NCBI GenBank assembly: GCA_027858145.1
Contig: JAQIDF010000140.1
Coordinates: forward strand, 1 to 6,660
Source of the DNA: Prolixibacteraceae bacterium
GTDB lineage: Bacteria > Bacteroidota > Bacteroidia > Bacteroidales > Prolixibacteraceae
Length of the DNA: 6,660 bases
Reading direction: 5' to 3'
Made by a program: the position numbers and the translations under genes. This document shows positions 1-6,660 of this stretch, one piece after another. The stretch's first letter is position 1. The number at the start of each line of letters is the position of its first letter. The notes beneath the pieces are model-generated. The model was not told the origin of the DNA. It searched no databases and saw nothing but the letters and a program-made list of their open reading frames with translations.

Positions 1-761
1 GTATACAGAGGAAAATCACCGTTCATCATCCATCCGTAGTATCCCGGTTGTTCTTTCAGTACCTTTTCAACGGGTTTGCCTTTATTTTTACCAAAGTTGA
101 ATACTTCAACACCGTTTTCATCATAAACAATACGGCCCATAAAATCGACATATTTATCGAAAGCAGAGAACTCTGACAGTGCGTTAACATCATTTTTTAT
201 CGGAACGGATTTTTTGCCACTATTGTCTTCGTATTCAGCATCCATGTATGTGTCGAGTTGTGCTTTAAGTACTTCGTATGTCGCCTTTGTGTCGGCCATG
301 GCACTGTGCGCATCTTTAAGGTCTTTACTGCAATACAACTTGTAAGCCGCAACCAGTGTGCGTTTTTCCATTTTGTGAAAAATAGTTTGCACATCAACAA
401 ACTTGCGTTTTTTCAGGTCGACATCAACCCCGGCACGCAAAAATTCTTCAGCCAGCAGGGGGATGTCAAAACGGTTTGAGTTGAATCCTGCCAGATCGCA
501 ACCTTCAATAAATGAAGTTACTTTTTTGGCAACCTCCCTGAATGAGGGTTCGTTTTTCACATCTTCATCATAAATACCGTGAATTCTCGAAGAATTTTCG
601 GGAATTGGCATTTCTGGATTAATGCGCATGAGCATTTCTTCTTCAACGCCGTTTGGGTATACCTTTAGAAGTGCAAATTCCACAATTCGATCCGATGCAA
701 CATTAATGCCGGTTGTTTCGAGGTCGAGAAAAACGATGGGGTTGTTTAATTTTAAATCCAT
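1..761 (-). CDS. 3'-5' exonuclease, DEDDh (DnaQ-like) family, C-terminus cut by window edge
   Basis: This gene enters at the left edge and has no stop in the window; 253 codons are visible from ATG at 761. Translation gives a DEDDh exonuclease fold. Exo I is FLDLETTG with acidic residues D13 and E15, Exo II has D99 in NSNRFDIPLL, and Exo III is HSAMAD with H152 and D157, so all five catalytic residues are present. After a linker, residues about 208-253 (GRIVYDENG, FNFGKNKGK, GYYGWMMNGDFPLY) resemble the short C-terminal domain seen in ExoX-like exonucleases. Family members remove nucleotides from DNA 3' ends in repair or proofreading. It lacks polymerase domains and is probably not the true replicative epsilon subunit, though it follows dnaN. 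By family length only a few residues should be missing. The start is supported by the conserved spacing to Exo I. It lies about 10 nt beyond the U-tract of the dnaN terminator, with no Shine-Dalgarno site. Confidence 0.9.
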   Translation of the reverse strand, partial: MDLKLNNPIVFLDLETTGINVASDRIVEFALLKVYPNGVEEEMLMRINPEMPIPENSSRIHGIYDEDVKNEPSFREVAKKVTSFIEGCDLAGFNSNRFDIPLLAEEFLRAGVDVDLKKRKFVDVQTIFHKMEKRTLVAAYKLYCSKDLKDAHSAMADTKATYEVLKAQLDTYMDAEYEDNSGKKSVPIKNDVNALSEFSAFDKYVDFMGRIVYDENGVEVFNFGKNKGKPVEKVLKEQPGYYGWMMNGDFPLY

Positions 762-771
762 ATATGCTTAA

Positions 772-811
772 TTAAATAAAAAAGCGCTGGTGATTGATGG
801 ATCAGCGCTTT
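772..811 (-). terminator. Intrinsic terminator after dnaN
   Basis: A perfect 9-bp inverted repeat (AAAGCGCTG at 781-789, CAGCGCTTT at 803-811) encloses a 13-nt loop. Read on the minus strand, the GC-rich core is followed by six U residues, then A and three more U (772-783, including the last three bases of the arm). It begins 27 nt after the dnaN stop codon, which is where a terminator for dnaN is expected. The plus-strand side also has an AAAAAT-type tail, but no plus-strand gene ends here. The next gene starts only about 10 nt beyond the U-tract. Confidence 0.85.
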
Positions 812-838
812 AAAAATATTGTGTAATTTTTTGATGTT

Positions 839-1969
839 TTATGTGTTAATCATCATTGGCATGAGCAACATGAGTATGTCTTCTTCATCGTATTCTTTTT
901 CAACAGGAAGAAGAATTCCGGCACGTGTTGGGTCTGAAAGTTCCATCTCCACCTCGGCCGAAGCCATGTTCGACAAAATTTCGATAAGGAATGATGATTT
1001 AAAGCCTATTTCAAATTCATCGCCTTCGTACTGACAATTTAACCGTTCAACTGCTGAAATTGAAAAATCGACATCTTGTGCCGAAACAACCAGCTGGTTG
1101 CCCGAAAGTTTAAGCCTTACAAGGTTGCTGGCCTGGTTTGAAAAAACAGAAACCCGGCGCAGGGTATTGTAAAATTCCAAACGGTCGATTTGCATCTTGT
1201 TGGGGTTGTCGGTTGGGATAACCGAGTTGTAGCTCGGATATTTGCCTTCAACCAGGCGGCACGAAAGCTTAAAATTTGTAAGGTTGAAAACCGCATTTTT
1301 ATCATCAAATTCAAGCTTAACATCAAAGTCTTCTTTTGGCAAAAGACTTTTTAGCAGGGCTGCCGGTTTTTTAGGAAGAATAAAAGATGCTTCCATTTCG
1401 GCTTTGATATCAGTGCGTTTGTAGCGTACCAGCTTGTGAGCGTCGGATGCTACAAACGTGATTTCTTCAGGTGTTATTTCGGCAAGTATACCATTCATTA
1501 CCGGGCGAAGTTCATCGTCGGCAGTAGCAAATAAAGTTTTGTTGATGCCGTTGAGCAATACATTGTGGCTCATGGCTACCGAAGTTGATTTTTCGGGATT
1601 TATGGCCTTTGCTTCAGGGTATTCTTCGCCGTCTTGTCCAACGATACTGAATTTACCGTTTTCTGAAAATATTTCAACTGCATACGTTTCGTTATTAACC
1701 TGAAATGTCAAAGGTTGTTCGGGGAACTCTTTGAGTGTGTCAATAAGTAGTTTTGCCGGTATTGCAATTTCACCAATGCCTTCGGTGTTTTCGAGTTCAA
1801 CCCATGTGGTAAGGGTCGATTCAAGGTCGGAAGCGGTAATGGTGAGTTTATTTTCTTCAAGGTTAAACAGAAAATTGTCGAGTATGGGCAATGTGCTTTT
1901 TGAACTGATAACCCTGCTGATTGCAGTTAGGTGGTTCAACAATTCGGTACTTGAAACTACAAATTTCAT
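839..1969 (-). CDS. dnaN: DNA polymerase III subunit beta (sliding clamp)
   Basis: The 376-residue protein has the full length of a bacterial beta clamp. The clamp is a ring-shaped dimer that encircles DNA and tethers the replicative polymerase and other DNA-processing proteins. Three repeated clamp domains are recognisable at about 1-120, 121-245 and 246-376. Diagnostic stretches are LPILDNFLF (27-35), ASDLEST (46-52), DDELRPVMNGI (151-161), ASDAHKLVRY (174-183), CRLVEGKYPSYNSVIP (237-252), RRVSVFSN (271-278) and SDPTRAGILLP (345-355). The C-terminal LLMPMM (368-373) corresponds to the MPM segment lining the partner-binding pocket of beta clamps. The start MKFVVSSTELL is the usual clamp N-terminus. 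The upstream region is A-rich with no Shine-Dalgarno site. The gene has its own candidate promoter and terminator, so it appears transcribed separately from the upstream gldFG block. dnaA is not in the window. Confidence 0.98.
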   Translation of the reverse strand: MKFVVSSTELLNHLTAISRVISSKSTLPILDNFLFNLEENKLTITASDLESTLTTWVELENTEGIGEIAIPAKLLIDTLKEFPEQPLTFQVNNETYAVEIFSENGKFSIVGQDGEEYPEAKAINPEKSTSVAMSHNVLLNGINKTLFATADDELRPVMNGILAEITPEEITFVASDAHKLVRYKRTDIKAEMEASFILPKKPAALLKSLLPKEDFDVKLEFDDKNAVFNLTNFKLSCRLVEGKYPSYNSVIPTDNPNKMQIDRLEFYNTLRRVSVFSNQASNLVRLKLSGNQLVVSAQDVDFSISAVERLNCQYEGDEFEIGFKSSFLIEILSNMASAEVEMELSDPTRAGILLPVEKEYDEEDILMLLMPMMINT

Positions 1970-2047
1970 GTGTATAATCTTTTTGGTTTTTTATTATTTT
2001 AGCTGCAAAATACAAATTTATCAGAATTTTTAAGAAATATACACATG
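1967..2047. repeat. Perfect 10-bp inverted repeat spanning the dnaN leader
   Basis: CATGTGTATA at 1967-1976 and its exact reverse complement TATACACATG at 2038-2047 are separated by 61 nt. The first arm contains the dnaN start codon (1967-1969 on the minus strand). The second overlaps the possible -33 element of the promoter. The pairing stops at both ends of each arm. It could act as a DNA operator, or as an RNA stem that hides the start codon when transcription enters from gldFG. It could also be chance in AT-rich sequence; the function is inferred. Confidence 0.5.
2013..2045 (-). promoter_or_regulatory. Candidate Bacteroidota-type promoter for dnaN
   Basis: On the minus strand, TAAATTTG (2013-2020) matches the Bacteroidota -7 consensus TAnnTTTG exactly. 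A TGTG (2042-2045), one mismatch from the -33 consensus TTTG, lies 21 nt upstream, within the spacing reported for these promoters. Transcription would start near 2006, giving a leader of about 35-40 nt before the dnaN ATG at 1969. The -33 element is weak, and the region is AT-rich, so chance matches are possible. Confidence 0.55.
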
Positions 2048-2068
2048 TTTTGTTTTTTGATTGCCGTT

Positions 2069-4462
2069 TTATGAATATTTTTTCTTCCGGTATATCAGAA
2101 AAATAATGCCCATGATAAGGAAGAATAAAATGGGTAAAACGGTATTAACCAGTTGCCATTTTAATTTTTCATCCCTGATCTTTACTTTATCGAGCATGCG
2201 CAGTTTAATTACCCGTGATCGGAGTTGTATTATCCCTGTGTCATCGGTCAGGTAATCAACACAGTTTAACAGAAAATCGCGATTGCCAAAGGTGCGCTGT
2301 GAGTATTGGTCGTAACCTAAAGGTAAAATCTGGGTTTTGCCGTTGCGTGTTCGTACTTTGTTTTTGATGATATTACCATCGGCAATCACAATCATTTTTG
2401 ATTCATTGCTTTGTTCTTCAATGTTCTCTATTCCATACTGAGCTGTCATCCGGTTTTTAAAAGAAGATTGAAACCGGCCTTCGAGAAGCATTGCAATGGG
2501 GATGTTGGGCTCGTTAAACAAGCGTTTGTCGGGCGGGTTGGTTGCACTATAAAGGCTTACCTCTACAGGTGTTTGTACCGACCGCGCGTAAGGTGATGTG
2601 CCTAAAATCGGAGTTGCTTTTATATCGTCACCAACTGCGGTTACGGAACTTGTAAATTCGGTTAAAACATTGTTTAAGTTACGGCTAAGCGGATGATTGG
2701 GATTGGGTAGCGCCAGCGGCGCGTAGTAAAACGGTGCTGGTGTAAACTTGCTTGATTGTCCGGCCGGTGCGGTGTTTATCGGGTATTCAAGGCAGAAAGC
2801 ATCCTGCAGGAGGTCGGGGTTGAGCCGGACACCATAGCGAAATAGTTGGTCGCGCAGGTTGAGACCTTGCTCAAAGGCAAGGGTTGAATGCCCTGTCGAT
2901 AGTGAATCGATATGAACCGTTACGGGGTCCATGCACCATAAAACCCTTCCGCCACGCATGATAAACTGGTCGATATGTATTTTTTCAGTTTCCGTAAACT
3001 TACTTTCGGGGGCACCAATGATTAAAGTCTTTACCGTATCGTCGGCAAAAAGTTGGTGTATGTTACGGTCAACCACCTCGTAGTTTTCGCTTAATGAATA
3101 TCGCAGGTCACCGGTTTCGTGCCTGCTGGCAGTGCCTTCCTTGTCGAGAAAGGCTACCCGCGTTTTTTTCTCTTGCTGAAGGGTGCGAATACCACGGGCA
3201 AATTCGTATTCCAGCAGTTCAATTGATTGTTTCAGGTTTTCGTTGGCATTTAAAACCGGGTTGTTTTTCAGTAAGTTAATAACAAGCGATTTTGAACGGT
3301 TAGAGATTACCACGCCCGGGAAAATCTGCTTTGTTGACAGACCTTCGGTTGTTTTGTGCTCAAAGTTTACAGGCTGAACTCCCGCGTCAATAAGTGCCTG
3401 GATGGTGTTCTGTCGTTCTTCTTTGTTGTTGATTTTGTAAACATCAATCACTTCATGGAAAATACGGTGCGGAGAATAGGCGTTCAGGTCTTCGACTTTC
3501 TCGATTATCGATTCCTGAAAATCTTTCATGCCTGAGGGTAAATCCCCGGCAAGGTATATTTCAACTGCTAATGGTTCATTCTGTTTGTTGAGTATGCTCA
3601 TGCTTATATCACTGAGCGAATATCGTTTTTCGGCTGTAAGGTCGATGCGGAAAAAGCGTGTGCTTGTTGCTGTAATACCGGCTGCAAACACCAGTATGAT
3701 GAAAGCATTTTTTTTAAAGTTGAAAGTGCGAAATGTCTTCGACTTGCGGAGGTTGAAGCGTGTGAGTAATAAAAATAAATAAGTGGTTAGTAAAAAATAG
3801 GCCAGGTCGCGCGAATCAATTACTCCGCGACTTATAGACAAATAATGTTCGTTGATACCTGCGTTAAGCAAAATGTTTTGTAAGGCAATGGGTAGCGAAG
3901 TGCCGGCTATGAACTCAAAACCGGTAAAAGCAATAAACGAAAGGGCAATGGCAATTAAAAAAGAAATAACCTGGTTGCTTGTAACGATGGAGGCAAAAAG
4001 TCCGATGCTGATATAAACCGATGCCAGTAACAACAGCCCGGCAAACGAACCCCAGGTTGCACCTGTATCGATGTTTCCGGCTGGGTTGCCAAGTTGATAC
4101 ACCGAGTAGAAATAAAGAAGGGTAGGGATGAGTGATATGGTAACCAGTATTAATGCTGAGAAAAATTTTGCCAGAATGATATGAAATGGGGTTAGCGGCC
4201 TGGTGATGAGCATTTCAATGGTGCCGGTGCGTTTTTCCTCGGCAAACATGCGCATGGTAATGGCCGGAATGAGGAACAAGTAAAGCCAGGGTGCCAAATC
4301 AAAAAAACCTTTCAGCGTTGCACGTTGCCCTTCAATAATATTGTAACCGCCCGGGAACACCCACAGGAAGAGACTGGTTGTAAGCAAAAAAATCGAAATG
4401 ACGAGGTATCCGGTTATGGAACCGAAAAATGAATTTAATTCTTTTTTCAGCAGGCTGTACAT
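2069..4462 (-). CDS. Fused GldF-GldG: ABC transporter permease joined to gliding-motility periplasmic subunit
   Basis: This 797-residue protein joins two subunits that are separate genes in Flavobacterium johnsoniae. Residues 1-236 are a GldF-like ABC-2 permease with six predicted helices (about 18-36, 57-71, 99-121, 138-160, 165-184, 219-236) and the EEKRTGTIEMLITRPLT loop (75-91) typical of ABC-2 permeases. Residues from about 250 are GldG: a membrane anchor (252-266), the family signature RIDLTAEKRYSLSD (272-285), a large periplasmic ABC_transp_aux-type domain including GGRVLWCMDPV (504-514), and a C-terminal helix (771-791) followed by a basic tail. In flavobacteria GldF and GldG work with the ATPase GldA, which is absent here. 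The family is linked to gliding, but many non-gliding Bacteroidota carry it, so the substrate is unknown. The start lies 5 nt after the lpxB stop, indicating cotranscription. No terminator hairpin is evident after it. Confidence 0.92.
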   Translation of the reverse strand: MYSLLKKELNSFFGSITGYLVISIFLLTTSLFLWVFPGGYNIIEGQRATLKGFFDLAPWLYLFLIPAITMRMFAEEKRTGTIEMLITRPLTPFHIILAKFFSALILVTISLIPTLLYFYSVYQLGNPAGNIDTGATWGSFAGLLLLASVYISIGLFASIVTSNQVISFLIAIALSFIAFTGFEFIAGTSLPIALQNILLNAGINEHYLSISRGVIDSRDLAYFLLTTYLFLLLTRFNLRKSKTFRTFNFKKNAFIILVFAAGITATSTRFFRIDLTAEKRYSLSDISMSILNKQNEPLAVEIYLAGDLPSGMKDFQESIIEKVEDLNAYSPHRIFHEVIDVYKINNKEERQNTIQALIDAGVQPVNFEHKTTEGLSTKQIFPGVVISNRSKSLVINLLKNNPVLNANENLKQSIELLEYEFARGIRTLQQEKKTRVAFLDKEGTASRHETGDLRYSLSENYEVVDRNIHQLFADDTVKTLIIGAPESKFTETEKIHIDQFIMRGGRVLWCMDPVTVHIDSLSTGHSTLAFEQGLNLRDQLFRYGVRLNPDLLQDAFCLEYPINTAPAGQSSKFTPAPFYYAPLALPNPNHPLSRNLNNVLTEFTSSVTAVGDDIKATPILGTSPYARSVQTPVEVSLYSATNPPDKRLFNEPNIPIAMLLEGRFQSSFKNRMTAQYGIENIEEQSNESKMIVIADGNIIKNKVRTRNGKTQILPLGYDQYSQRTFGNRDFLLNCVDYLTDDTGIIQLRSRVIKLRMLDKVKIRDEKLKWQLVNTVLPILFFLIMGIIFLIYRKKKYS

Positions 4463-4467
4463 GTTTG

Positions 4468-5592
4468 TTATCTTTTAATCGATTCTACAATGTCACGTGC
4501 AGCTTTAAGGGCAGCACCTTCAGAGTGTAATTTATCGATAATATCTTCGTATCCTTTCAGTATGGATGAACGGTAGTTTGCATCAGAAAGTATTTTGTCG
4601 AGCTCTTCGTTGATGATATCGGGGATTACTTTGCTTTGGAAGAGTTCTTTTACAATTTCTTTTTCGGCTACCAGGTTTACAAGGGAGAAAAACTTCGTTT
4701 TTAGAATTACGCCCCTGAACATTTCGAGGAACCACCCCATGCTCATTTTGTACACTACTATTTGTGGCGTTTTCAAAAGGGCTGTTTCGAGCGTTGCCGT
4801 GCCCGATGCTACTATCGCGACTTCGCTGTTTTGTACCAACTGATAGGTTTGACCAAACACAATTGGTATGTCTTTGTTCAGAATTTGGCGGTAATAGGCC
4901 TCATCTTTTCCGGGGGCGCCTGCAATAACAAACTGGTAATCCTTCTTAGCGTGTGCAACTTCTTCCATTACAGGCAAAAGCAAATTGATTTCATCGTTAC
5001 GGCTGCCGGCCAGTAAGGCAATAATCGGTTTGTTGTTCAGATTGTTTTGTTGGCAAAAATCTTTTTTGCTGGCAGGTGATTCATTCACTTTCCGGATGAT
5101 ATCCCAAACCGGGTTACCCACGTATTTTACCGGATAGTTGTATTGCTTGTAGAAATTGGTTTCGAATGGGAAAATGGTGTACATCTTATCGACATACTTT
5201 TTGATTTTTTTCACCCGTTTGGTTTTCCATGCCCAAACTTTTGGCGAAATATAGTAGGCTGTTTCAATGTTGTGCTTTTTAGCAAACCCCGCCATTCGAA
5301 GATTGAAGCCCGGGTAGTCAATCAGAATCAGGATGTCGGGATTAAACTGTAGCAATTGTGTTTCGGCATATCTGAAGTTCTTTTGAATAGTGCGCAGGTT
5401 TAATAAAACCGGAAGTATTCCCATATAGGCCATGTTGCGATAATGCATAAGCAATGTACCGCCTTGTTTTTGCATCAGGTCGCCGCCAAAATAAAGAAAC
5501 TCGGCTTGCGGGTCGTTGTTTTTTATTTCGGTCATTAAAGTTGCGGCATGCATGTCGCCCGATGGTTCTCCTGCTATTAAAAAGTACTTCAT
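4468..5592 (-). CDS. lpxB: Lipid-A-disaccharide synthase
   Basis: LpxB is the GT19 glycosyltransferase that joins UDP-2,3-diacylglucosamine to lipid X (2,3-diacylglucosamine 1-phosphate), forming the lipid A disaccharide at the cytoplasmic face of the inner membrane. The 374 residues match normal family length. Signature segments are AGEPSGD (7-13), IDYPGFNLR (91-99), YISPKVWAWK (114-123), FPFETNFY (141-148), YVGNPVWD (157-164), LLAGSRNDEI (193-202), ASGTATLETAL (262-272) and PQIVVYKMS (276-284). Proteobacterial LpxB usually has VGHP and LPGSR where this has VGNP and LAGSR; I believe these are normal variants in Bacteroidota rather than signs of inactivation. The start gives the standard MKYFLIAGEPSGD N-terminus. 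It lies 7 nt after the small membrane protein and 5 nt before gldFG, so it is mid-operon. Its presence implies an outer membrane with lipid A. Confidence 0.97.
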   Translation of the reverse strand: MKYFLIAGEPSGDMHAATLMTEIKNNDPQAEFLYFGGDLMQKQGGTLLMHYRNMAYMGILPVLLNLRTIQKNFRYAETQLLQFNPDILILIDYPGFNLRMAGFAKKHNIETAYYISPKVWAWKTKRVKKIKKYVDKMYTIFPFETNFYKQYNYPVKYVGNPVWDIIRKVNESPASKKDFCQQNNLNNKPIIALLAGSRNDEINLLLPVMEEVAHAKKDYQFVIAGAPGKDEAYYRQILNKDIPIVFGQTYQLVQNSEVAIVASGTATLETALLKTPQIVVYKMSMGWFLEMFRGVILKTKFFSLVNLVAEKEIVKELFQSKVIPDIINEELDKILSDANYRSSILKGYEDIIDKLHSEGAALKAARDIVESIKR

Positions 5593-5599
5593 TCTTTCG

Positions 5600-5950
5600 T
5601 TAGTTAATGATTCGATATCCCATTACAGCGAATGCAAATATAAAACATGCCATTACAACACCCCTTGCCCCTCGCATCATTTTTAATTGTAAAAAGAGGT
5701 AGAACAAGGGTAAATCGGACAAAACGCACAAACTTAAAACTTTGAATAGAAGCTTATAGTGGTGCATTGATGCCATGTAGTCGGTAAACGGGATGTCATT
5801 GAATTTTAACAAATAGTAAATGACGAACACGATTATTGGGAAAATAAATCCGGCAATAAAGCCGATATACTGGCTGTCGAAAACCGATGTTTTCTTGTTT
5901 TTTTTATCCATTTGCGGGGAGGATTTTCTCATGCTTCTCAAAACGCCCAT
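5600..5950 (-). CDS. Small membrane protein of unknown function between surE and lpxB
   Basis: I do not recognise a characterised family. The longest reading is 116 residues with three predicted helices at about 28-49, 67-88 and 96-113, a basic N-terminus (KKNKK, 16-20), and a basic KMMRGARG stretch (90-97) between helices 2 and 3. An even simpler start is possible: ATG at 5932 (residue 7) lies 5 nt after the surE stop, and ATG at 5911 (residue 14, MDKKNKK) gives a 103-residue protein. The annotated ATG at 5950 would overlap surE by 13 nt. No strong ribosome site decides between them. The gene is 7 nt from lpxB, so it is cotranscribed with surE and lpxB. That placement suggests an inner-membrane role linked to the envelope, but this is only context. 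Confidence 0.8.
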   Translation of the reverse strand: MGVLRSMRKSSPQMDKKNKKTSVFDSQYIGFIAGFIFPIIVFVIYYLLKFNDIPFTDYMASMHHYKLLFKVLSLCVLSDLPLFYLFLQLKMMRGARGVVMACFIFAFAVMGYRIIN

Positions 5951-6660
5951 TTTTTAAGTTCAGGAAGGAAGCCGTGGTTGGTCATGTCAATGTTTATCGG
6001 AACAATTGACATTCGTTGTGTTTCCAGAATATGATTATCGGTATCGGTTGACCCGTTGTCCATGTTTTTGTAAAACCCGGTAATCCAGTAATAGTCGCGT
6101 TTATGTGGGTCGGTGCGCTTTTCAAACTCTTCAACCCAGCGGCCATGTCCCTGCCGGCATACTTCAATACCATCAATTTTGCCTTTTGGGGCATTTACGT
6201 TGAGGCAGGTGCCTGACGGCAATCCGTTTTCGAGCGCGTTGGCAATTATTTTTCGGATGTAGGGTTCCATGGGTGAAAAATCGGCATCAGCACGAAAATC
6301 ACAACTCGAAAAACCGATAGAAGGTACTTCGTGGATGCATCCTTCAATTGTAGCCCCCATGGTTCCCGAGTAATGAACACTTACCGAAGAGTTAGCTCCG
6401 TGGTTGATGCCCGATAGAATAATGTCGGGTTTTTCATCGAGCAACTGGTCGAAAGCCAGTTTTATACAATCAACCGGCGTGCCGGTGCAACTGTATGATT
6501 CGTAGTGTTCTTCCGATTCGTATTTTTTTAGCCTCACGGGAACTTCAACCGTAATGGCGTTTGACATTCCCGAGCGGGCAGTGTGTGGTGCAACAACCAA
6601 TACATCGCCAAATTCGCGGGCTATTTTGGTTAATTCATGCAGTCCTTTGGCATGTATACC
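5938..6660 (-). CDS. surE: 5'/3'-nucleotidase SurE, N-terminus cut by window edge
   Basis: SurE is a metal-dependent phosphatase that removes phosphate from nucleoside monophosphates, linked to stress and stationary-phase survival. The reading frame is open to the right edge, so 240 residues are visible. They begin GIHAKGLHEL, which follows directly on the family's NDDG motif, so the two metal-binding aspartates should lie just outside the window. Visible motifs are VVAPHTARSGMSNAIT (22-37, with the metal-site serine), CTGTPVDCIKLA (58-69), LSGINHGANSS (82-92, with the conserved metal-site asparagine) and HYSGTMGATIEG (96-107). Later conserved text includes LNVNAPKG. A TTG at 6600 could be taken as a start, but family homology continues upstream, so it is internal. 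About 10-15 residues are probably missing. The TGA stop overlaps or abuts the next gene, consistent with translational coupling. Confidence 0.95.
   Translation of the reverse strand, partial: GIHAKGLHELTKIAREFGDVLVVAPHTARSGMSNAITVEVPVRLKKYESEEHYESYSCTGTPVDCIKLAFDQLLDEKPDIILSGINHGANSSVSVHYSGTMGATIEGCIHEVPSIGFSSCDFRADADFSPMEPYIRKIIANALENGLPSGTCLNVNAPKGKIDGIEVCRQGHGRWVEEFEKRTDPHKRDYYWITGFYKNMDNGSTDTDNHILETQRMSIVPINIDMTNHGFLPELKKWAF

Noticed and set aside
258..479. Plus-strand 73-codon frame and minus-strand 67-codon frame in the exonuclease region
   Set aside because: Both overlap the exonuclease reading frame, which contains all DEDDh catalytic residues and explains the region completely.
812..831. 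AT-only inverted repeat AAAAAT / ATTTTT just after dnaN
   Set aside because: Six A-T pairs form too weak a stem to act on their own, and such pairs are common in AT-rich gaps. The strong GC-core hairpin next to it explains termination.
839..870. Clamp C-terminus ending in PMMINT instead of the E. coli PMRL
   Set aside because: The MPM core is kept and extensions after it are, to my knowledge, ordinary in this phylum; not evidence of a frameshift.
819..5352. Many plus-strand open frames of 60-100 codons opposite dnaN, gldFG and lpxB
   Set aside because: They lie antisense to well-supported genes, have no recognisable domains, and none has start-site or context support. They are shadows of the coding strand.
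1..6660. GTATAC near both window ends (1-6 and 6654-6659)
   Set aside because: A six-base palindrome inside two unrelated coding regions is expected by chance; no longer repeat surrounds it.
1..6660. Defence system, mobile element or novel genetic system
   Set aside because: Every gene but one belongs to a familiar core family, codon use looks even, and there are no transposase, integrase, direct-repeat or array signals. Nothing in the sequence supports such a system.

Overview
The window carries six protein-coding genes, all on the minus strand, with almost no spare sequence. The organism is very probably a member of the Bacteroidota. Evidence: GldF/GldG gliding-type transporter proteins, a Bacteroidota-style LpxB and SurE, A-rich start regions without clear Shine-Dalgarno sites, and a TAnnTTTG-type promoter upstream of dnaN. 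The moderate-to-low GC content fits a marine or anaerobic lineage of that phylum, but the order cannot be fixed from this sequence.

In transcription order (right to left) the first block is surE (5' end beyond the right edge), a small three-helix membrane protein of unknown function, lpxB, and a fused gldF-gldG gene. Junctions are a 13-nt overlap or a 5-nt gap (depending on the start chosen), then 7 nt, then 5 nt, so these four are very probably one transcription unit. SurE is a nucleotidase, LpxB makes the lipid A disaccharide, and GldFG is an inner-membrane ABC transporter subunit with a large periplasmic domain. The block is therefore mainly about the cell envelope.

A 97-nt gap (1970-2068) separates this block from dnaN, the replication sliding clamp. 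The gap holds a candidate promoter and a perfect 10-bp inverted repeat; one arm covers the dnaN start codon and the other overlaps the possible -33 element. dnaN ends in an intrinsic terminator (about 772-811). Immediately beyond it starts a DEDDh 3'-5' exonuclease gene that runs off the left edge near its C-terminus.

There is no stretch over 300 bases without a gene. I see no tRNA, rRNA, CRISPR array, insertion sequence or phage gene. This is core-genome sequence. The points most worth checking are the inverted repeat at the dnaN start, the gldF-gldG fusion, and the exonuclease start placed directly behind a terminator.
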